From Lycium barbarum (lineage: Eukaryota > Streptophyta > Magnoliopsida > Solanales > Solanaceae), in NCBI RefSeq assembly GCF_019175385.1, contig NC_083337.1:20445885-20509884 (forward strand): a DNA stretch of 64,000 bases, read 5' to 3'. Positions 1 to 13,332 of the stretch are shown here, piece after piece. The notes beneath the pieces are model-generated. The model worked only from the letters and a program-made list of their open reading frames with translations, searched no databases and was not told the DNA's origin. How positions within the stretch are numbered: position 1 is the first letter of the stretch; each line of letters opens with the position of its first letter. The translations under genes and the position numbers were made by a program.

Positions 1-3000
1 TTTATGATTAGAGGTTGAGGGAAATTTTCCAGAAGTTTAGAGGAGTTTTGGGGGTGTTTGGATTGGGGGGGGGGGGGGTGACCCCTCTTTTATAACGTTC
101 TAGAGTCTACCTACACCGACCTAAAATTTGCTCAGAGCATGCACGCTGAGTTATCCCTTGGTCCTCTGCGCGTTCGCGCCACCTCCAGGTGCAGTCGCGC
201 AGAGCTAATCCCTGCTCTGGCAGTCTGTCTTAAAATGCTCATAACGTTTGATTCCGATATCATATTGATGTGCGGTTTGTTGCATTGGAAACTAGACTTC
301 ATGAACTTCATTTTAGGCTGTTACTTTACCTCAAAACTCTTCATATGCTAAAAAATATTCTTTCTCCAAATTGGACCAAAATTGTCCCCTATCTTTTCTC
401 CAAAGCTCCATCAAACTTAATTTCCTTAATCCACTTACCCTCCAATCCTTCCCTGTCTTATTAGATGAACTTAAACCCTCATAACCATAAGATAGGTGCA
501 TATAATCTCATATATCCCAGAAGGTAACTCCAGTGTCCGTAGTTAAAACAGTTAACACCTAACGGACCTCAACGTCCAAAACTACGAGGTCTAGCATACA
601 AGAGGTAACCTCCTTCCTTTTTTAATTTTTGTAGCTTTTCCCTACTTAAACGTTAATTATGTGCTTAGCTTAGTTTAAGTGATTAGCATGTTTATTATTT
701 AAGCTTTAGTTAAATATGTGTTTAATCATGTGTTAGTTTTAGCATCATGTATTTTAACTAGTATTGTTAGTTTTAAAATGCTTGTTGTGTAGTTCATATA
801 TGATCAGTATGTAGTTTGAATTATTGCCTTAAGTAATTGGTTTATAGTCCTACTGCTTAAATTTCCTAGATTTAACCACACGGCTGATTTGTTGAATGAT
901 GGTATTTGATTAGATTCAGTATGTATATGTTAAATATTAGCATTTTTTGAAGTTTGTGTTTCTGTGAGCTTAGAAATAGGTAAAGAACATGTCAATCCTG
1001 TTTTCCCCATATGGTATTATCATTCTAAAACTTGATTAAGTATGTGAGTAGGTGGTTTGATGGATATTGTGCCAGTTTTGGCTCCTGTTTGGTATATCCT
1101 TAATCAAAACTCCTATGTAATTTATTGTTGTTAGTTGTTTGCCGAATCTAGTCCTAGCATGATAGAACACAATATCAAATGCTTTTAAACCATGTAGGCT
1201 AGTGCCTGCCCTCCTATAGACTATCAACTACCTTAGTACAAATCTTGTTGCATGTCTGGTGATTAATAATGGTGCCTACAATGGTGATAACTTGTGTAAA
1301 ATGCAGTAATACAAATAAAACAAGAAGTTCTGAGTCCTCATGTAATCAAGATAGGGCCTATTTCTTGCTAAAATGGTTTGATATGTTCTGTTAGTTTGTA
1401 GTGGTATATAGCATATTAAAGATTGAGAATGTGATCCTATATACTCCCATGTTAGTAAGTCTTAGATCACCTAGATTCAGGCTAAGAGTCACACTATACA
1501 CTGTCAGAATCACATGTTGTAAATGTATAAAGTAATCATATGTTCATAATGTGGCCTATATATGTTGTTGCTAACTGGGGATCTATGGAATGTGTTCAAA
1601 TGATTGATGCTTGTTTGACTCATATAGGCTTAATCTTAACTAACCCTTAATCCAAACTAGGCTTGTTGATTTTAATATGACGCTTAGTTGACCATATTGA
1701 TTAATCACATGCTCATGTAACATGTCTATTAAAATTGTCTCTATCGTCAGCTAGGTTTTAAGTCAACTGTTGAAATGATTTATGATTTAAACAATGTTGT
1801 TGGCTGTAAAGTATGATCTAGTGTCCATAAATATCTAAACTATGCCTGGCTGAGGATCATAAGGTGTTTAGTTTTGCTGAATACTCTCTTATACTATTTT
1901 ACTCCTATTTTAAAACCCACAACTACATATAGATCTTTCCTTACCCTTTACCAGTGTAAAAATGTGCATGTTTTTCCCTATTCTTGCCTATCCCTGCATA
2001 GTTATCATGCTGCATATCTCTAATTTTTCCTTAAGCTGAATTTCTTTTGCTTCTAAATCTGTAAACTTGTTATGTGATCTGGTAGGAATCCCTTTGTGCA
2101 CATTTTTTGTTACTTGTCTTCCCTGAGTGTTGTGTTTTCTTTGTGGAAGCTATCCTGCATATATTAAAACTAAGAGTATAGCATGATAAATGTAGTGAGA
2201 CTTGTCTGTTGTATGGATTTAAGTGATCTGTGTTTGAATATTCGATGGTGTACCTAGATATGTCTAGCTATACAGCCTTGTTGTGTCTTTGGGTATACTA
2301 GTGTCTGTATACTGAAGGTATACTGAAGGTATACTGAGGTATATCATTTGTGTTATGTCTTGTGAATTGCCTTTATGTTCCTTTTAATATGTATCATGTC
2401 ATGATAAGTCCTTTGTGAACTTGTATTTGAGTGTAAACCATGTATACAGAAAGTATATCCAAGGTATATTAGGTATACTCAAAACAACTCTATATACCCT
2501 AGGTGTATATGAGTTTGTATACTTAGTATATATGAAGTATACCCTCTGTCATAACTAACTTATGGCCCATGCATCATTTAAAGACTAAGTATAAGTATAT
2601 CCCTTTATTGGGCTTTGATGTATTTGGGCCTGTTATTTATGTTCCTTGGCAATTTTCCTTTTCTGATAGCATGTGGGCTTTTCGGCTTCTCTTTAAATTC
2701 TTTTAGTTTGGCCCAGTTGGGCCATCTGTGTTTTGGGCCAGATCTTTGTGCCATTTGATTTAATTGGCTAAGTGTGGGATTGCATACATATATGTGATCA
2801 ATTATGATTAATTGTTTATTTAAAGTTTAGTGTACAAACCTTAAACATGTCCTATTCCTTACCTTCTTATGTGTCTCATGTGAATAATTACCAGGCCATT
2901 TGGGCCATTTCCTTGCATTAAAACCTGTTGGGCCAGAGGCCCAATACCGTTCTTGATCGAGTCCGACAAAGATAAAGAAAGGGAAGCTAATAATTCCATG

Positions 3001-4450
3001 AAGGTCCAACGATGAGTGAAAATGGTTGAAAGCCCAACTATGGGTGAAAATACTAACTGGTGGGCTTAGGTAGACCCACCAGCCGAACTTTCTCTTTATA
3101 TTTGTTTCATGTATATATATATGTAACTTGTAAAAACACTTGGAAATATTGGACCCCATATGGATGCTAGAACTTGGGAAACACATAGTATTTTTAGGAA
3201 GTCGCTTAAAACATTTTTTAAACTTGGCTGGTTTAAACTTGCATGAACTTGACACTTAATTTGATTTGACTGAGATTAAAAACTGGTTTTTACTGTAAAT
3301 AAGGCTAAATGATCTTCAAATAATTAAGTGGTAAATTTTAGGCCCTCTGCCCTTAGCAAAAATCTGATGATAATAACTTAATGGTTTTTGGGCCTTAAGC
3401 CCGTTATAAGGCGCCTTTAACTATTTATTGGACTTTTAATCGGACGTGAGCTAAAATGGAACAAAAAATGATCTTAAATGCAATGGTTATAACTTGGATG
3501 AAAACTTTGAGAACAAGAGCCACCAAAACTTAGAAAATTTTCTAGAAAAGCAAAGAGATTTTTATGGTTGGGACTTGAGTAATTTTTTTAGAAAAAAAGA
3601 AATACCTTTGGGGCCAAAAGCCCAAAACTTTATGGATTGAAAATAAAGGAAAATCTACTTGGATCGGACTTAAACATAAGACGGATTTGGGTGTGGAATA
3701 TGAGTAGACTTATATGAGCTTCAATGGGATTAAATGGACTTAATGAAAACTTTCAATTTCTTATTATATACTTATACTAAAAATATGAGATATACTCCAT
3801 ATTTTCTTATATCTATAATAAAACCTACAAGTACTAAACTCATTTTATTAGGATTAAAATAGTAGTGACTCTACTTGGGAGAAATCCCGAGTGTGTCTTA
3901 GTCCGGCAATAAAGTAAGTTGAACACTTATACGGATTTTTTGAACCCAAAATCCCTTTTCTAAGGGGACTTTTTTGCCGAAATTTTGAATTTATGATAAA
4001 TGAATGACTTTACGAAAAATTAAACCTTCTTAAGCAAATAAATACATTAATCACACATTGAAGCTCGTAGGTCAACCGTATTTTACGGATACTTAATACT
4101 AGGGTGCTTAAAACCTTCCCTAAGAGATCACCAGAACCCTTTCCTGGAACTCTGGTCCAAAAAGAATTTTTCTCTTGCTTGATAAACCCTTTTAAACCCG
4201 TCTTTTCTAGTTTTCCTTAAATAAATTAGGTGGCAAATCTAAAATACTAAAATCCAATTAGAGCACCAACCTCTTAGTAGCTTTTATGCGTCCGCGTAAA
4301 GGTGAACTGTAACATTGATGATGTCAGAATTACTAAGTGTTGTATTATTATTATTTCATTCCTACAATTTGAGTTGTGTTTGGAAAAAAGGGTTCTCTAC
4401 TAGGTAGAATTGAGTAGGTGCCCGCATGATCCCCGATTTGGGTCGTGACA
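1..4450. repeat. LTR-type retrotransposon sequence (Tat/Ogre-like, left end outside window)
   Basis: No gene is visible. The stretch near 3865-3900 (gtgactctacttgggag, then aaatcccgagtgtg) resembles the 'gtggcgactccactgggga' block known from Tat/Ogre LTRs, and 4100-4160 reads like the same LTR class. The sequence reaches a gtaaca-type end near 4314, and a further tail ends in ggtcgtgaca at 4450, the typical end of a Ty3/gypsy LTR. Short repeats of tatactgaagg occur at 2316-2342. A 14-G run lies at 65-78. The small open frames here, including 2827-3255 minus, match no protein I know. Family assignment is from memory of motifs; the left boundary is not in the window. Confidence 0.4.
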
Positions 4451-5347
4451 TTGATGATTATCAATAAAAGGGAGCTCTACCTATGACGTGATTTATATTT
4501 TTTTTAAAAGTCTATTTTTTAAAGCGTAATAAAGTCGAACGACATTTAGCTAAGGTGCTTCGTACTTCTAAATATACTAGTTTCTTCGCAAGTGTGTTGT
4601 ACGTGTATGTCAAGTAATGTAATACTTATCAGAAGAATATAAAAGAAATTTACATCGAATGCAATATTAGACCTATAAGGAAAAGAATATTAATTTTTAA
4701 ATGAAAGTTTGTTCCAAACAAACACCAAATTTTAAAAGTGTGTCCCAAACAAATATCAAACTTTGCAACTAAATGATTTAACTCAAGCCAAACAGTAATT
4801 ATTGTACCGCGAGTAGAACCTCCCGATATACAGGATATCGCTTAAAGGAGCCATGTTTTTGTTTAAAAAAAAACAAATGCCAAACACATTTCACTTTGAA
4901 ACGATCCATAGTGCATGTACTCATACTAAATAATGAATATTCTAGCTAAATGTAATTAGTTCAATATTTTTAGTCTTTTCACTTCTTGTTCATTTTCATT
5001 TTGAATTGCATATGTACTGATTTTGATCTTCTCTTGTTTTACTAAAGTGCACGGTTTATTTGTGCCTTGCGCTAGTTGTCACAAATCGTGTTAAACATAT
5101 AATATTTCTACCCAATTTAAACACAATGTCATGTAGTGATTAAAAAATTGGATCATCACTATACAATTAACGAAATAACTTCACATTTCAATTAGTTGAT
5201 TAAGTCCAAAGTAATCAGCATAAACAATCAGCCCCAATATATTGAAAATAATTATTATATCTTTTCCAATAACAATCAATGAAAGCGAAAGTTTCATAAC
5301 TAACTTGAGTATGTTGCGTATCTTCCCCATTTTAATTCCTAAAGGTA
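4451..5347. other. Unassigned AT-rich intergenic sequence
   Basis: I see no convincing gene, RNA gene or element end here. It lies between the LTR tail and the hAT element, so it is the local DNA into which the hAT element inserted. The last eight bases (GGGAGAAA plus its left context) form the hAT target site. Confidence 0.4.
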
Positions 5348-6344
5348 GGGAGAAACAGTGTCGGCTCTATAGCAAGGCAACTAAGGCATATTTCCAAATT
5401 TTACCAAGAATAAATTATGTGTTAATTTTTCTTTAAAGAAATTTGATTATTTATGATAAAAGGTAGTAGCATTTTTTGTAAATTTTGTATTATTTTAGTC
5501 TCTTTTCTCTTTTTCAATTAGAAGAAATTACGAAAATGTTTTTTTGCCTTCTTACATTCTGTTAACTAACACTCACATTATTTTATTCTCTGTAACTCCT
5601 TTTGGATCCTCTTTCTTACAATCTTTGATAAGTTAGAGTAGTACTCTGTCAAAAATAAAAGTCAATAGTCGAAAGTGTTGAACAAAGTGAATTGCAAATT
5701 CTTTTTTGTTTCTTCGTACATTTTCAAGCATGACAACAAGCATAGTGGGAGAGTTGGCCAAAAGGCCATATTGAAAATTTATTTTGCCAAAAGGCCGCAA
5801 GTGTTCAAAAATTGGTGACCATTTATGACGTCAGCATGTCAGAGATGTGTTGTGTCAAACCCCAGTCCCAAAGTTTTGAAAACTACACTTTGGCCCCCAT
5901 AGCCCCAACATTTTTATTACCAGAAATAGAAATAAAAAACAAAATATTTCCTACCAAAAGCTCCCGTTTTCTGCAATTTTCAGAACAATTTTCTGGCGAA
6001 AATTCCGGCTTTTCAGCAGATAATCGGTCCCCCACGACGGAAAGCTTTCGTAGTTCAGCCATCTGGTAGAAATCGTTGAGAAGGAATTTTTCTCATTGTT
6101 GTAAAAGCTCACTTTTCCAGTGAAAATTTCGGCCTCATTTCGACATTCCACCATTCTCCATTCAAATACCTTAGTTCGCAGCTGGTAAGAGCTTTATCCC
6201 TGCACTTTTTGGTTCTCCATCTGGTATAGCTCTCCGGTCAGTAATAGACCACAGTAATAGACCACAATTATCAACGAGTCATCGACCATGCATAGACCAA
6301 AGTCATAGTCTATTATAGATTTTATTATAGCATCGATTGGAGAA

Positions 6345-8650
6345 TATATTATAGTAGGTGGTGATTACATGGGTGAATGGTAGGAGACCCCAAAATGTTG
6401 GAATTGGAATTCTATTAGCAAGGTGACAGTGCCGATTGCCGTGTGTCGCAATGGTACGTATAATGAATTGGTTATGAGCGCAATGGAAAACGGGGAGTTC
6501 AAGTGTGAGCCTAGCGACTTGCGCATTAGTTATATGATTAATGTTTTGCCCACTAGGGGAAAAACCCATCCTTCTTTCATAATGAATGATAGGCAGGTGG
6601 GATTGTATATGCTTGATGTTACTGCTGATGGTTCTAGGAATGTTTTAAGAATAAATGTTGTTGAGAGGTCTCAAGTTGGTTCTACATCAGCAGCACCAGC
6701 CCCACCCACAGACCCACCACTGCCACAACCGCCAGCCGATGATGTTTCAATACAACATCAAGGCATTGGTGATCATTTTATTGATATGGATGATCCTGAT
6801 AGTGATGACGAAGAGTGTGATGGAGATGATGGGGATGATGGGAAGCCACCAAATGGTTCACAAAGCAATCACAACTTCAATGATGGAACCGATTTTTACT
6901 ATGGGCAAACATTTGACAACAAAGAGTATTTAAAGTTTTTATAGAAGAAAGCTACAATAAAACCCCGTTTTGTTTTAAACCAAACAAGAGTTTCAAAAAA
7001 TATTATAAGGTGGAAAACACCTCTCCTAATTGTGGTTGGATGTTGCGGGCCAATAAGTATGAGAACTCGGATAGGTTTGGCATTTGCAAGTACGTTGGTG
7101 ATCACACTTGTGAGGTTGAACACGTTACGAGCACTCATAGCATGCCTCGGCAGTTGTCCTTGCATCAGTCTTGATGAATGACTATATTGACAACAAAGGG
7201 CCAACGACAAAGGAAATCTAGAGGACGGTTTTCAGGGAGTTCCGTTGTAAACCAAGCTATTGGTAGTGTTGGAAGGCAGGTGTAACGGCTAAGAACATGG
7301 TTAGGGAGACATCGGAGCACGGGTATGCTTGCTTATCGGATTATTCGTACATGGTTGAAAATCTAAATCCAAGTTCCAGAATTTGCATTAGTTTTGATGA
7401 TGCGGACAGGTTCAAATATTACTTCTTAGCTTATGCATCTTGCATTCGAGGATATTAACACATGCGAAAGGTTATTGCCATTGACGGTACACATTTATAC
7501 GGCAAGTATGAGGGTGTGTAATTGTTCGTCGTCGCACAAGATACTGAGAACCATAGCTATCCAATTGCTTTTTGCATGGTGGACGAGGAGTGCGATGAAT
7601 CTTGGACCTACTTATTCAAGCAGCTGAGGTGTATAATCGCCGATGAACCAGACTTGAGGATCATCTTTGATAGGCACAGGAGCATAGCCAACGGTGTTTC
7701 CAGAATTTTTGAGCATGCGCATCATGGACTATGCATGAAGCATCTTGGTGATAACCTTCCAAAAAATTCCCAATGTGGAGATTCTCTTCATGTATACTAT
7801 GATGCAGTAAAGGCATATGGTTACCAGAAGTTCAATGAACATTTTCAGCAATTAAGGGATAAATGCCCCGAAGCAGCTAATTGCCTCGAGTTTGATATTG
7901 GATCTGACAAGTGGAGCAGGGCATATTTTCCAGCAAACAAGTACGATGTGCTGACCGCAAACATTGCTGAGTCACTAAACTCAATGTTGAGGGATGAAAG
8001 AGATACCCTGTGACTGCCTTATTCACTTCCATTCCTAGGAGGTTTGCTGAAATTTTCAGGCAGACACGTGCAGATATCAGCGGTTCAATCAATTTATTTG
8101 TGCCTTCGCCTAAAAAGACGCTAAGGGAAAAGATGAATGAGGGCGACTCCTTATTTGTCAATAATATAAACAGGGATGCCAACAAGCTCACCATAGTCAG
8201 CAGTGGCCTAACTACCAAAGTCAATCTATTGAACAAAACATGTACTTATAGAGAGTATGACTTGGTGAAATTACCGTGCGCTCACGCGATGGCAGCCTTG
8301 AGATTGAAGTACGGACGTTATTATGGTTCAAGAATCTACGAGTATTCCTCGCCCGTGTATAAAGTTTAGTCTTACATTCTTGCATTTGGTGAAACTATTA
8401 ATGTAGTCCCTCCAGAGTCAGAATGGGAAGTCCCAGAGAAGTACACAAACATGTATATTCCTCCATCCCCTTACGACCCCAAACTAGGAAGGAAGAGAGT
8501 GAAGCGTATTCCTGGCATCGCGGAATCTTTCAAGTCCAAGGGAAGTAGCAAAGGGAAGAGAAACAAGTGCTCGATTTGCAAGGGGGCTAGTCACAAGAAA
8601 ACAACATGTCGATATTTGAGAGAGCATCCCATTTTTTTTTTAATTTTAAT
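6345..8650 (+). pseudogene. MuDR/MULE transposase, broken
   Basis: This is a degenerate Mutator-like transposase. The N-terminal region (about 6382-6944) has the plant MULE leader domain and an acidic Asp/Glu-rich linker. A MuDR DNA-binding region follows (6950-7170, with C-x-W-x-LRA and HTCEVEH). The MULE catalytic domain runs about 7465-8010: IDGTHLYGKYEGV holds the first Asp, IIFDRHRSI the second, and NIAESLNSML the likely Glu. A SWIM-like finger (8249-8300, ending LPCAHAMAAL) has lost one Cys of its CxC. A CCHC knuckle (CSICKGASHKKTTC, about 8568-8609) ends the protein. In-frame stops lie at 6381, 6942, 7171, 7219 and about 7519, and there is a frameshift near 8010, so no full protein is possible. 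It probably belongs to the same MULE that brought in the GRF and DUF1985 genes. Confidence 0.85.
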
Positions 8651-9068
8651 GTATTTTTATTGTTTAGTTCTGAAAACTGAATGCCAGTTCAATATTAATC
8701 AACTTTGTTTTAGTATATCATAGGCTATATATGGGTATATAATATACCAATCTGTTGGTATATAATAGTTCATAGTTAGGAAATTCATCTTCCTTTAAGA
8801 GATCTATACTCCCTAATTAAAACCCTTATCATGCGAAACTGAGTAGCGTAATGATTACCTTTTCAGAATACTGCGCGTTTCACGTCTAATCACACTGATA
8901 AAATAACAATTTAAACAACACCTCCCTGCCTAAAGCCACATGTCTCTTAGCCATTGGGCGACGATTCACTTAACCGATACAAACATTCTTTATATCTTCT
9001 TCAGTCCTTATTTCCTCCATTTCAAATAAACTCAAGCCCGTAGAAATTCAAAATCATTCATCTCCAAA

Positions 9069-9305
9069 ATGCCCAGAAGAATCTGCCTTCCTAGGCACCC
9101 ACAGCTACAAACTCCATCACCAGACGTTCTTCTACTACGCAATGAATTCGAACGGCTCTTTAAGGGCCTAGGAGAGGACAGGGAGAGATTGACAAGGTCT
9201 CTCCACAGGATCAAGCGATTTTTGTGTGTCCTCATGCAGGCGAAGGATATCGACCCAGCTACCCTCATAACCCCCCCCCCCCTGCAACCCCCTAGTTTAT
9301 TTTAG
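9069..9305 (+). CDS. Hypothetical 78-aa ORF downstream of the MULE transposase
   Basis: An uninterrupted short ORF begins MPRRICLPRH and has a charged middle with heptad-like leucines (FERLFKGLGEDRERL). It ends in a proline run coded by a poly-C tract (9271-9282). It lies in the same strand and element as the broken transposase. I recognise no domain. It may be a small accessory ORF of the MULE or chance; the length is near the chance limit. Confidence 0.25.
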   Translation: MPRRICLPRHPQLQTPSPDVLLLRNEFERLFKGLGEDRERLTRSLHRIKRFLCVLMQAKDIDPATLITPPPLQPPSLF

Positions 9306-9544
9306 TAATGTAGTATTAGTTTTTATGTATATTTTCATTTTGTTGTAGGTTTTTTGCAAAGTTTTCATTGGTGAAGTTATAGATGGAAGCAGCTTTTGGG
9401 CTTTCATATATGAAAGCTTTTAGATGTTTGATGTTTTGGTTGGGGATTGCAATGAAATGAAATATATGGTTGTTGTTCATATTTCTTGCATTGTGTTTTA
9501 TTTATGTCCTTTTGTTTTTATTTTTTCATTTGTTGTGTTACCAT

Positions 9545-10872
9545 CGAAACAAAGCGAAGTGTGTTGGGTCTATTAATAGACATAATTGATAATAAACGAC
9601 TATGATCTTTAATTACTCATTCACATGATCTATGATGGACCTTAAAGGTTGATTATAAATCACGGGAATAAAGGTGACTATTGGAACAAGAAGCCTGCTA
9701 AATTTGCACTAGTCCAACAGACCAAAAAAAAAATGGATCCCAAAACCCAAATCTAAAAAATGCCAAAAATAAATAAAATAAAATAAATAAAAATACTTGA
9801 TACTATTTAAACATTATATTAGCACTTTAATACATTATATGAGAGTCCACATCTATTAGACACATGTTCAAAATAGTTTTAAGACACCTAATGGTCCTTA
9901 AATCACTAATATTAGTTTAAATAAGCTAAAAATAAATAAAATAAAAAGACTTGATACTATTTAAACATTATAATAACACTTTGATACATCATATGAGAGT
10001 CCTCGTCCATTAGACACATGATCACAATTGTTTTAAGACACCTAATGATCCTTAAATCACTAATATTAGTCTAAAAAGGCCAAAAATAAATAAAATAAAA
10101 TAATAAAAAGACTTGATACTATTTAAAAATTATAATAATACTTTAATACATCATATGAGAGTCCTCACCATTAGACACATGATCCAAAGATTTTAAGCAC
10201 AAATAATGTTGTCTATAAAACAAGGTTTTACTTTGAGAACAGTAACTTATTGTCATGCTAATAGGATAGTAGTATGATGTATTAAATTATTATTATAATA
10301 TTTAAATAGTATCAAATCTTTTTATTTATTTTACTTTATTTATTTTTCGCTTTTTTAGACTAATGTTAGTGATTTAAGGACCATTAGGTGTCCTAAAACT
10401 ATTTTAATCATGTGTCTAATGGATGGTGACTCTCATATGATGTATTACAGTGTTATTATAATGTTTAAATAGTATCAAGTCTTTTTATTTATTTTCGGCT
10501 TTTTTAGACTTATATTAGTGATTTAAGGACCATTAGGTGTCTTACAATTATTTCGTTCATGTGTCTAATGGATGTGGACTCTCATATAATGTATTAAAGT
10601 GTTTTTATAATGTTTAAATAGTATCAAGTCTTTTTATTTATTTTTGACTTTTTTTAGAATTGGGGTTTGGGGTTCTTTTTTTTTTTTTTTTTTAGTCTGT
10701 TGGACTTGTGCAAATTTAGCAGGCTTCTCGTTCCAATAGTCACCTTTATTCCCATGGTTTATAATCAACCTGAACGGTCCATCATAGATTGTGTCAATGA
10801 GTAATTATAGACCATAGTCGTTTATTATCAGTTATGTCTATTGATAGACCCATCACACTTAGCTTTATTTCG
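9545..10872. repeat. 1.3-kb foldback (large inverted repeat) with internal direct subrepeats
   Basis: The left arm (9545 to about 10205) and right arm (about 10255 to 10872) are near-complete inverted copies. Left CGAAACAAAGCGAAGTGTG corresponds to right (minus strand) CGAAATAAAGCTAAGTGTG. The match continues through the 'cctgctaaatttgca' block (9702-9716) and its partner at 10712-10727. Each arm also contains about three direct repeats of roughly 135-160 bp built from aataaataaaa, cttgatactatttaaac, and 'gacacctaatggtcctta'. The arms are separated by about 50 bp. No target duplication was found at the ends I chose. A transcript would fold into a hairpin hundreds of bp long. Confidence 0.8.
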
Positions 10873-11074
10873 ACTGTCAAGCCACGTATTTTTTACAACA
10901 TTAATAAAATAAAAAATTCTTAAATTTACAATGGTAACAATACATCCTTCCCTATATAGAACCGACTCAAAATTCAAACTCATCCATTGTCTCTTTTGAT
11001 GATCAAACACCTCCATAGTCTCTTTTTTTGATCAAACTCCACCATTATCTTTTTTCTTGATCTAAACACCCAAA

Positions 11075-11637
11075 ATGTCTCAATTATCCGAAACATCTCA
11101 ACCACAAGATCCTGACATTTGTTTCTGTGGTTTATACACTGTCTTGAAGACATCACGCACTCCAATGAATCTAGGTCGCAGATATTTTAATTGTGCAGTT
11201 GGAACTATGAGTTCTAATTCCTAATGTATGCGTTTTTTATGTGGTTTCAGTTTAAAAACCTCTAATTGATTGTTGTTTGTTTCAGGAATATGGTGGCTGC
11301 GACTATTTTAGGTTTATTGATCCATACCCCAACACAACACCAAAAAAATCTCAAATGAGCCCAGGACCTAGCAGGAGCCCAGGTGGACCTGAGACACCAA
11401 CATCAAAGGCTTAATAACATTTGAACTGCAAAATAGGCTCAGAGAATCTTTAGAGAACGAAGAATTACTTCAGTCGTTGTTTAGAGAATCTGAAGAAAAG
11501 AAGAATCACTTGAAAGTTATGTTGGGAGAAGCCGAAATTAAGACGGATGAAGTAAAACAGAGGTTGATGGTGGCTGAAGTGAAAGAGAATGGAGGATGCT
11601 TTTGTATCGTTTATTAGTGGTGTTTGCTATATGACAA
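11075..11637 (+). pseudogene. GRF-type zinc-finger plus coiled-coil protein, probably degenerate
   Basis: Exon 1 (ATG at 11075) encodes CFCGLYTVLKTSRT, then NLGRRYFNC, the first half of a GRF zinc finger (CxCG, a T-rich strand, GRxFxxC). After about 80 bp that look like an intron ending ttgtttcag (11275-11284), the frame EYGGCDYFRFIDP gives the second half (Cys-Asp-Tyr-Phe-x-x-Ile-Asp). A later stretch (11415-11617) codes for a Glu/Lys/Leu-rich coiled coil beginning near FELQNRLRESLE. A stop follows shortly after exon 1, and a TAA at about 11412 separates finger and coiled coil, so the copy is probably not intact. Short GRF plus coiled-coil genes are common beside plant MULEs, which fits the neighbours. 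Confidence 0.55.
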
Positions 11638-11844
11638 TGTGTAATAGGGTTGTAGTGGAATTGGGTATTGAAAATGAAGAATTTTGGACAATATGAAGCA
11701 GGTTTTATTTATATGAAAAATATATGTGTTTCCTCAAACGTTATAACATCTCTATTGAGTTTGTGTATAACCTTTATTCATAGTCGATAATAGTATATAT
11801 AAACTCACAATCGATGATCAACAATCATCGAAGCAGATAATAAG

Positions 11845-12744
11845 TGTTATAAGCTATGCGTCCACAAAACAATGTATGGAGGGACCTGTTTGAGTACCAA
11901 TTCTCTTATGCAATGCAGTAAGTACAGAAGGCAAGATTTTACCGTAGAAAACTGCTTGCTCAAGGGATTAAAAACTACGACCTATACCTGTAGGATTTCA
12001 ACTCCACTACATGAACAACTTCAGGTTACAACTCTATCATAAGATAGGAATTAACTCCCATAATCCCTCACCCTTACAATAACGCTTATGCAACCTAGGA
12101 ACTAACTCTCATAGTCCCTCAACCTTTGCAATACTATGATTGCAAGCACCTCCACTTAACTAACTTTAGCCAAGGAAACTAATACACCTAGACTCACTCT
12201 AGCCTAGTGTACCACTTCCAAGGCACCCTTTGAGAATTCAACCCGTGACTAACTCTAGCCATCCACATACTAATACACTTGAACTAAATCTAGCCTAGTG
12301 TACCACTCAAGAGCTTGTGGAAGCAACCTTGAGACTTTAAGGCGCCTGCATACAGCTTCCTTTTTGGGAAGAGTAGGTTTACAGTTTTAGCACAAATGAC
12401 AAACCTCAACAGCTTGAGAACTTGAAGTATCTTTCTTTGTAACGAGCAAGCCCTTAAATATGTTGTAGCTTTGTCTTTGGTAGTACTTCAATAACCTTGT
12501 GACGGCTAAGCTATTGTTGTGAATTTAGGTTTTTTCAAGACACCCAAAAAAGACCTTGTAACATGTTGCTTTTATAGTAGACTGCTGTGCATTGAACAGT
12601 TGCTGCTTTGCAGCTGTGGCTGTTGACTGTACAGACCGCTGTAGCTGTCGACTTGTACGAAGAGAGCAACTGGAGGACCGGGTCTCATTCTAGTTCTTCA
12701 TAGTTTGAAACTTATCAAAACATGGAATATGACATTTCCTATAA
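11845..12744 (-). repeat. 3' LTR of the copia-like non-autonomous element
   Basis: Starts TGTTATAAGC on the plus strand and runs to cctataa. It aligns throughout with 16963-17861, with scattered substitutions. Confidence 0.88.
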
Positions 12745-13332
12745 ATTTTTCCTTTTTTGATGATGACAAACTTAGATGCGCTATTCCCCTTGAGAAGCTA
12801 GATCCCACTCGTTCCCCCTGCTGCTATTTCCCCTGAGATCTAGATCCCACTCGTTCCCTCTGCGATGCAGACCATTTTTTGAAAAGAAACATAGAAACGT
12901 ATTACAAGTGACACATGGTCTTCTTCCCTTTTACGCCATTTCCCAATTTTAGGCATGACACAATGTGATCTTCCCTTACATTTCTCCATCTTCCCCTTAC
13001 TATATTTGCATATTCTCCCCTTTTGGCATCAACAAAAAGGACAGTTAGAATCGACAAAAAGAAGTTCAGCATTACTTACCTAGATCCACACAGGCAACAC
13101 AACCATGGGTGTGAGAGAGACAAGCAAGCACATAGTTTGGCACAAGACAGACTAGAAGCCCAGAAGATTAATTAGTTGTCAGATCAAAAATGCATAAAAG
13201 AAAAAATGTCATCTGTACGGGAACATTGTCACTCAAACATAGGACAAAGAAACAAAATCAAGGGAAGGCATAAGAAGGGATTTTGGTTTGGGAACTTAAG
13301 GAATTTGAGGCTTCTGGGATTTTAAGTCAGCG

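Noticed and set aside
2827..3255. A 142-codon minus-strand ORF in the left LTR region
   Set aside because: No domain, LTR context and AT-rich composition; chance frame.
6240..6330. Repeated 'atagaccaca' motifs as a regulatory array before the MULE transposase
   Set aside because: Only three to four irregular copies; too weak to call.
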